A DNA stretch of 64,000 nt, from assembly GCF_031458255.1 (NCBI RefSeq), contig NZ_JAVDYC010000001.1:2923001-2987000 (forward strand), written 5' to 3'. The notes beneath the pieces were generated by a model. That model did no database searches. It was given only the letters and a program-made list of their open reading frames with translations, and was not told where the DNA came from. Made by a program: the position numbers and the translations under genes. Origin of the DNA: Catenuloplanes niger (lineage in GTDB: Bacteria > Actinomycetota > Actinomycetes > Mycobacteriales > Micromonosporaceae). This document shows positions 59,115 through 64,000 of the stretch, in pieces (the first letter of the stretch is position 1; each line of letters opens with the position of its first letter).

Positions 59115-60446
59115 TCAGGTCGTCCGGAGCGACCATCGGCCCGGCCGCGCGAGCCCGTCGGCCGGCGGCGTGACCCGGTCGTGGCGGCGGGCCCGGAACA
59201 GCAGCAGGGACAGCACGGCCGCGCCGAGCGCCAGCACCCCCGCGACGTACCAGGCCAGGTCGTACTCGCCGAGCCGGTCGCGGACCAGACCGGCCGCGGT
59301 CGCCGCGATCGCGGCACCGACCTGGTGCGCGGCGAAGACCCAGCCGAACACGACCGCGCCGTCGCCGCCGAAGTAGGTGCGGCACAGTGCCACGGTCGGC
59401 GGCACCGTCGCCACCCAGTCCAGGCCGTAGAACAGGATGAAGACCAGCATGCTCGGGCCGCTGTCCGCCGCGAACAGCGTGGGCAGCACCAGCAGCGACA
59501 GGCCGCGCAGCGCGTAGTAGGCGCCGAGCAGGATCCGGCCGTCGAACCGGTCGGTCAGCCAGCCGGACGCGATCGTGCCGACGATGTCGAACACGCCGAT
59601 CAGCGCGAGCAGGCCCGCGGCCGCGGTCTCCGCCATGCCGTGGTCGTGCGCGGCCGGGATGAAGTGCGTGCCGACCAGCCCGTTCGTGGTCGCGCCGCAG
59701 ATCGCGAAGCCGCCGGCCAGCAACCAGAACGCGCGGGTACGCGAGGCGGCGCCGAGCGCGCGCACCGCCCGTACCGCCGCGTTGCCCCGGGGTTTCTGAT
59801 CCTGATCTTCCACCGAGCCGCCGTAAGCGGTCGTGCCCAGGTCCCGCGGGTGATCCCGGAGGAAGAACCAGATCAGCGGTACGACCAGCAGCGCGGCCAC
59901 GGTGACGGTCAGCGACGCGGTCCGCCAGCCGCTGTCCCGGACCAGCACGGCCAGGATCGGCAGGAAGATCAGCTGCCCGGCCGCGCCGCCCGCGGTCAGC
60001 ACGCCGGTGACCAGGCCGCGCCGCCGCACGAACCAGCGCCCGGTCACGGTCGCCACGAACGACAGCGCCATCGAGCCGGTGCCGAGGCCGACCAGCACGC
60101 CCCAGCAGAGCAACAGCTGCCAGCTCTCCGTCATGAACACGGTCAGCCCGCTGCCGGACGCGACCAGCAGCAGCGCGACCGCGGCGACCCGGCGGATGCC
60201 GAACCGGTCCATCAGCGCGGCCGCGAACGGCGCGGTCAGGCCGTAGAGCAGCAGGTTGACGCTGACGGCCGCGGAGATCACGGCGAGCGGCCAGCCGAAC
60301 TCCGCGTGCAGCGGATGCAGCATCACGCCGGGCGTGGCGCGGAAGCCGGCCGCGCCGACCAGCGCCACGAACGCGACGGCCGCGACGAACCAGGCGGGGT
60401 GAATTCCAACTCGAGGAGAGCGCACGAGAAACGAGTCTCGGCACAT
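59115..60446 (-). CDS. MFS transporter
   Basis: 443 residues with 12 membrane segments. DRFGIRRVAAVALLL after segment 2 is motif A; a similar DRFDGRILLGAYYALRG follows segment 8. Middle loop ~190-220 (DHPRDLGTTAYGGSVEDQDQ). The pattern fits MFS members of the oxalate/monocarboxylate or MhpT groups. GAGGGG is 4-5 bases before ATG 60446; a GTG eight codons in is possible. It diverges from the GlxA-type regulator at 60498. Confidence 0.85.
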   Translation of the reverse strand: MCRDSFLVRSPRVGIHPAWFVAAVAFVALVGAAGFRATPGVMLHPLHAEFGWPLAVISAAVSVNLLLYGLTAPFAAALMDRFGIRRVAAVALLLVASGSGLTVFMTESWQLLLCWGVLVGLGTGSMALSFVATVTGRWFVRRRGLVTGVLTAGGAAGQLIFLPILAVLVRDSGWRTASLTVTVAALLVVPLIWFFLRDHPRDLGTTAYGGSVEDQDQKPRGNAAVRAVRALGAASRTRAFWLLAGGFAICGATTNGLVGTHFIPAAHDHGMAETAAAGLLALIGVFDIVGTIASGWLTDRFDGRILLGAYYALRGLSLLVLPTLFAADSGPSMLVFILFYGLDWVATVPPTVALCRTYFGGDGAVVFGWVFAAHQVGAAIAATAAGLVRDRLGEYDLAWYVAGVLALGAAVLSLLLFRARRHDRVTPPADGLARPGRWSLRTT

Positions 60447-60497
60447 GTGACCCCTCGAGCTAGTGGCCCGCAGGCCATCATGCGTAAGAATCGGGCC

Positions 60498-61490
60498 ATG
60501 TCCGCTGATCCGCGCCACCTGGTGGCCGTGCTCGCGCTGCCCGGCGTCGTCCCGTTCGACCTGGGCACGGCCGTGCAGCTGTTCCGCTCCGCGCGCGACG
60601 CGGCCGGCCACCGCCTCTACCGCACCCGCACCTGCACGCCGGACGGCCGCGCGATCCTGGCGAGCGCCGGCATCATGATCGCGCCGGAGGACGGCACCGA
60701 CCTGGCACTGCTGGCCGAGGCGGACACGGTCGTGGTGCCGGGCGTCGACTCCGGGCCACCGGTCGAGGACGGCACGCTGGATCCCGCGGTCACCGCCGCG
60801 CTGCGGGCCGCGCACGCGCGTGGCGCCCGGATCGTGTCCATCTGCACCGCGTCGATGGTGCTGGCCGCGGCCGGCCTGCTCGACGACCGGCCGGCCACCA
60901 CGCACTGGTGGTGGATGGACACGTTCCGGCGCCTCTACCCGCGGGTGCGGCTGAACCCGGACGTGCTCTTCGTCGACGACGGACCGGTGCTCACCTCGGC
61001 CGGCGTGGCCGCCGGGATCGACCTGTGCCTGCACATCATCCGCACCGACCACGGCAGCGAGGTGGCGAACCGGGCCGCCCGCCGCTGCGTGGTGCCGTCC
61101 TGGCGGGAGGGCGGCCAGGCGCAGTTCATCGAACGGCCGGTCCCGGCCTCCCCGGCCGGCGCGGACACGGCCGCGACCCGGGCCTGGGCGCTGGACCGGC
61201 TGGACACGCCGCTGTCACTGCCGGAGCTGGCCGGGCACGCGCGGATGAGCGTGCGCACGTTCACCCGCCGGTTCCGCGAGGAGACCGGCGTCAGCCCGAA
61301 CCGCTGGCTGCTGCAACGCCGCGTCGACCTGGCCCGCCGGCTGCTGGAGACCACGTCGCTGAACGTGGACCAGATCGCCCGCCGCTGCGGTCTCGGCACC
61401 GCCGCGTCACTGCGCCAGCACCTGCACGCCGCCATCGGCGTCGCCCCCAGCGCGTACCGCCGGTCGTTCAGCGCGGTGTCGCGCCGGTGA
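60498..61490 (+). CDS. GlxA-type AraC regulator with DJ-1/PfpI domain
   Basis: 330 residues from ATG 60498; TAAGAA 8 bases upstream suggests a leaderless message (an ATG at 60480 is the alternative). N-terminal DJ-1/PfpI fold (VAVLALPGVVPFDLGTAVQLF..., IVSICTASMVLAAAGLLDDR with the nucleophile-elbow cysteine, TTHWW) and a C-terminal AraC HTH (LSLPELAGHARMSVRTFTRRFREETGVSPNRWLLQRR). Probably controls the divergent MFS gene. The ligand is unknown. Confidence 0.9.
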   Translation: MSADPRHLVAVLALPGVVPFDLGTAVQLFRSARDAAGHRLYRTRTCTPDGRAILASAGIMIAPEDGTDLALLAEADTVVVPGVDSGPPVEDGTLDPAVTAALRAAHARGARIVSICTASMVLAAAGLLDDRPATTHWWWMDTFRRLYPRVRLNPDVLFVDDGPVLTSAGVAAGIDLCLHIIRTDHGSEVANRAARRCVVPSWREGGQAQFIERPVPASPAGADTAATRAWALDRLDTPLSLPELAGHARMSVRTFTRRFREETGVSPNRWLLQRRVDLARRLLETTSLNVDQIARRCGLGTAASLRQHLHAAIGVAPSAYRRSFSAVSRR

Positions 61491-62367
61491 CGGTGAGGCG
61501 GATGGCGTAGAGGGAGGTGGTGGCCGTGAGGTAGAGGTGGTTGCGCTTCGGGCCGCCGAACGTGAGGTTGGCGACGCACTCCGGCACGTGCAGCTTGCCG
61601 AGCAGCGTGCCGTCCGGGTCGAAGCAGTGCACGCCGTCCGAGGCCGCGGCCCAGAGCCGACCCGCGTCGTCCAGGCGCAGCCCGTCGAAGCTGCCGGTGT
61701 CGCAGGAGCCGAAGACCGCGCCGCCGGTCAGCGTGCCCTCGTCGGTGACCCGGAAGCGGCGGATGTGCCGCCGCGCGCTGTCCACGATGTAGAGCAGCGA
61801 CTCGTCGGGCGAGAACGCCAGCCCGTTCGGCCGGTCGAAGTCGTCCGCGACCAGGCGCACCTCGCCGGTGGCCGGATCGGCGCGGTAGACGTTGCAGGCG
61901 CCGATCTCGCTCGGCGCCCGGTGTCCCTCGTAGTCGCTGTCGATGCCGTAGCTCGGGTCGGTGAACCAGATCGCACCGTCGGAGTGCTCGACCAGGTCGT
62001 TCGGGCTGTTCAGGCGCTTGCCGTCGTACCGGTCCGCGATCACGGTGAGGCTGCCGTCGTGCTCGGTCCGGGTGACGCGCCGGTTGCCGTGCTCGCAGCT
62101 GACCAGGCGCCCGGCCCGGTCCATCACGTGGCCGTTGGCGTACCCGGACGGTTCGCGGAACACGCCCACGACGCCGGTCGTCTCGTCGTACCGCAGGATC
62201 CGCTCGTTCGGGATGTCGCTGAAGACCAGGTAGCGGCCGGCCGGGAAGTACGCCGGGCCCTCGGTCCAGCGGCAGCCGGTGTGCAGCCGCTGCAGCCACC
62301 GGTCCCCTCGGATCCCGTCGAACCGCTCGTCCAGGGCCTCGAAGCGCGCGTTCACCAGCTCGGTCAT
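61468..62367 (-). CDS. SMP-30/gluconolactonase-family protein
   Basis: 299 residues, six-bladed propeller. EGPAYFPAGRYLVFSDIPNERILRYD early (metal Glu), NSPNDLVEHSDGAIWFTDPSYGID (metal Asn), and DRPNGLAFSPDESLLYIVDS (metal Asp). It would hydrolyse sugar lactones such as gluconolactone. With kdgK-eda in the window, oxidative sugar use is suggested but the genes are 10 kb apart. Its end overlaps the GlxA-type gene by 23 bases; its start is in a divergent promoter with the helicase. Confidence 0.9.
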   Translation of the reverse strand: MTELVNARFEALDERFDGIRGDRWLQRLHTGCRWTEGPAYFPAGRYLVFSDIPNERILRYDETTGVVGVFREPSGYANGHVMDRAGRLVSCEHGNRRVTRTEHDGSLTVIADRYDGKRLNSPNDLVEHSDGAIWFTDPSYGIDSDYEGHRAPSEIGACNVYRADPATGEVRLVADDFDRPNGLAFSPDESLLYIVDSARRHIRRFRVTDEGTLTGGAVFGSCDTGSFDGLRLDDAGRLWAAASDGVHCFDPDGTLLGKLHVPECVANLTFGGPKRNHLYLTATTSLYAIRLTVTGATPR

Positions 62368-62371
62368 CCCG

Positions 62372-62404
62372 ACAGGCTAAACCGGCGCGGGGGACGTAGC
62401 CTGT
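62372..62404. promoter_or_regulatory. Divergent leaderless promoters with identical -10 (TAGCCTGT)
   Basis: ACAGGCTA (62372-62379) and TAGCCTGT (62397-62404) form an inverted pair. On each strand TAGCCT lies 6-7 bases before a start codon (ATG 62367 on minus, GTG 62410 on plus), the spacing of a -10 for leaderless messages. The symmetric pair could also bind a shared regulator. Confidence 0.6.
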
Positions 62405-62409
62405 AGCGC

Positions 62410-64000
62410 GTGGTGGAGCGGGCGGAAGCGCGGCAGGTGCTGGCCGCGGGACGCCGGCTGCGGGACGCCGCCGAGCGGGTCGCGGACGGCGATCGGCACA
62501 TTCGGGGCGAGGCACGCGACGCCTACCTGCGGGAACGCGAGCAGTTGCTGGCCCGGCACCTGGAGACGCTGCCGGTCTCGGCGCTGCGCGACGCGGGCGG
62601 CCCGAAGATCCGCACCGCGCCGCTGGAGAAGGCCGGGCTGACCACGATCGGTGCGGTCCGCTCCCGGTCCGAGGCCGAGCTGGCGCAGCTGCCCGGCCTG
62701 AGCGCGGCGAGCGCACGGCAGCTGAGGGCCGTGGCCGAGCAGGTGGCCGAGGCCGCGGCCCGTTCGCTGGCCGTCCGGGTCAACGTCGACACCAAGGACC
62801 GGGCCGCGACCGCGCTGCTGACCGCGACGCACCGGGTGCTGCGGGCCGAGCCCGCGGTCGGCCCGGCACGCGGACCGGCCCGGCGCCTGGTCGACGAGCT
62901 CGAGTCCGCGCTGCGCTCCGCGTCCGTCGCGGGCAGCCTGCTGCGGATGCTGTTCGCCGGGCGGACCCGCAAGGAGCGCGCCGGCGCCGCGGTCGACCAG
63001 CTGCGGCGGCTCGTCGAGGACGCGGAGCGGGAGAAGCTCCCCGCGAAGCTCGCCAAGGCCGAGCGGGCGATCCGCGAACGGCCGGCGTCACCGCGCACGG
63101 TCTGGAAGGACTTCGAGAAACGGTCCGCGGAGTACTACACCGCGTTCGGTGATCTCGGTGCCGAGCAGCCGGACGTCGACTCGTCGCAGGGCTTCCTGCC
63201 GACCGACATCACCGGCCGGGTGCGCCGGCAGGAGTTGGACGACACGTTCCGGACCGTGACGCTGCGCGGGTACCAGTCGTTCGGCGCCCGGTTCGCGCTG
63301 GCCCAGGGCCGGGTGATCATCGGCGACGAGATGGGCCTCGGCAAGACCGTCCAGTCGATCTCCGCGATGGCGCACCTGCGGGCCCGGGGTGAGACGCACT
63401 TCCTGGTGGTCTGCCCGGCCAGCGTGATGGTCAACTGGACGCGCGAGGTCGCCGACCGCAGCAAGCTCACCGCGTACCTGCTGCACGGCGGCCAGCGCGG
63501 CGCGAACCTGCGCACCTGGACGGAGGACGGCGGCGTCGCGATCGCCACCGTCGACTCGCTGCACACGCTCGAGGTGCCGGAGCGCACCCGGGTCGCGCTG
63601 ATGGTGGTGGACGAGGCGCACTACGTGAAGAACCCGGACACGCGCCGGTCCAGGGCGGTGCGCGAGTGGACCGACCGGGTGCCGCGGGTGATCTTCCTGT
63701 CCGGCACGCCGATGGAGAACAAGCTGGACGAGTTCCGCAACCTGATCGGCTACCTGCAGCCGCGCGTGTCGGACGGGCTGGACCTGGCCGAGACGGTCGC
63801 CGGGCCGGTGGCGTTCCGGCAGGCGGTCGCCCCGGTCTACCTGCGGCGCAACCAGGAGGACGTGCTCAAGGAGCTGCCCGAGCTGGTGCGGGCCGAGGAG
63901 TGGTCGGAGTTCAACCGGGCCGAGTTCTCCGCGTACCGGGAGGCGGTCGCGGCCGGGAACTTCATGGCCATGCGGCAGGTCGCGTTCACCGCGGACCCGG
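62410..64000 (+). CDS. SNF2-family DNA helicase, N-terminal part (cut by window end)
   Basis: 530 residues visible, GTG start (a second GTG follows at once). N-terminal region with a helix-hairpin-helix-like segment (TTIGAVRSRSEAELAQLPGLSAASARQL, ~80-105) and helical DNA-binding parts. The helicase begins ~280: LRGYQSFGARFALAQGRVIIGDEMGLGKTVQ (motif I), VVCPASVMVNW, VVDEAHYVKN (motif II, DEAH), FLSGTPMENKLDEF (motif III), LRRNQEDVLKELPE. ATP-driven DNA remodelling or repair. The helicase C-terminal half lies beyond the window. Confidence 0.93.
   Translation, partial: MVERAEARQVLAAGRRLRDAAERVADGDRHIRGEARDAYLREREQLLARHLETLPVSALRDAGGPKIRTAPLEKAGLTTIGAVRSRSEAELAQLPGLSAASARQLRAVAEQVAEAAARSLAVRVNVDTKDRAATALLTATHRVLRAEPAVGPARGPARRLVDELESALRSASVAGSLLRMLFAGRTRKERAGAAVDQLRRLVEDAEREKLPAKLAKAERAIRERPASPRTVWKDFEKRSAEYYTAFGDLGAEQPDVDSSQGFLPTDITGRVRRQELDDTFRTVTLRGYQSFGARFALAQGRVIIGDEMGLGKTVQSISAMAHLRARGETHFLVVCPASVMVNWTREVADRSKLTAYLLHGGQRGANLRTWTEDGGVAIATVDSLHTLEVPERTRVALMVVDEAHYVKNPDTRRSRAVREWTDRVPRVIFLSGTPMENKLDEFRNLIGYLQPRVSDGLDLAETVAGPVAFRQAVAPVYLRRNQEDVLKELPELVRAEEWSEFNRAEFSAYREAVAAGNFMAMRQVAFTADP

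Overview
The window is high-GC actinobacterial chromosome (strong G/C bias at third codon positions, many GTG starts, many 4-bp ATGA or GTGA gene overlaps, many promoters placed so that the start codon is the likely first transcribed base). The gene content (hut operon, CysO/CysM/Mec cysteine route, MptB and MgtA-type mannosyltransferases, secreted cellulose- and arabinan-active enzymes, SigE-family sigma factor) suggests a member of the Micromonosporaceae such as Actinoplanes or a relative. That placement is an inference from gene content. No rRNA, tRNA or CRISPR array was seen.

Layout: 1-6.0 kb holds a minus-strand NfeD-like protein, a YqiK-type flotillin and the first two thirds of a DUF3686 'DNA repair ATPase' cut by the window start. 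6.1-7.3 kb is the wreck of a polymorphic toxin gene ending in an EndoU nuclease domain, with an intact candidate immunity gene. 7.4-9.0 kb has an acetyltransferase and a bacterial expansin. 9.0-16.7 kb is a full histidine-degradation operon (RpiR regulator, hutU, an M20 hydrolase, hutF, hutI, hutH). 16.8-18.1 kb is a sigma/anti-sigma pair, followed by an IS110-family element (about 18.1-19.6 kb) whose non-coding left end may encode a bridge RNA.

19.7-39.3 kb is mostly housekeeping. It has a GGCT-fold protein, GH43 arabinanase and SthA transhydrogenase, then a block syntenic with the Mycobacterium tuberculosis Rv1330c-Rv1341 region: rdgB-rph, two GT4 glycosyltransferases, an Rv1339-like metallo-hydrolase, cysM-cysO-mec, DUF2017, clpS, and, after a degenerate dynamin-like GTPase and a large LuxR regulator, pncB. 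pncA and an MFS exporter follow. CysO here carries 16 residues after its Gly-Gly, so it would need cleavage, and the Mec protease is encoded next to it.

39.3-42.5 kb is an accessory patch: a low-GC alpha/beta hydrolase gene with an intact Ser-Asp-His set and an RDD membrane protein, bracketed by short direct repeats. 42.5-47.1 kb has a repeat-rich spacer, MptB, a class-III aminotransferase, a LysR regulator and more tandem and dispersed repeats. 47.1-56.6 kb has ctaD, a flavin monooxygenase, a kdgK-eda operon with a divergent IclR regulator, a GH12-CBM2 cellulase behind a CebR-type box, a GT2 and a GH63-like hydrolase.

57.1-58.7 kb holds two unusual small genes: a QueC-type zinc-domain protein lacking the PP-loop, and a GIY-YIG-like protein. 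The window ends with a cupin, an MFS transporter, a GlxA-type regulator, an SMP-30 lactonase and the start of an SNF2 helicase. The most interesting leads are the QueC-like/GIY-YIG pair, the low-GC hydrolase island, the extended CysO, the IS110 bridge-RNA candidate, the M20 enzyme in the hut operon, and the dispersed and tandem repeat families.
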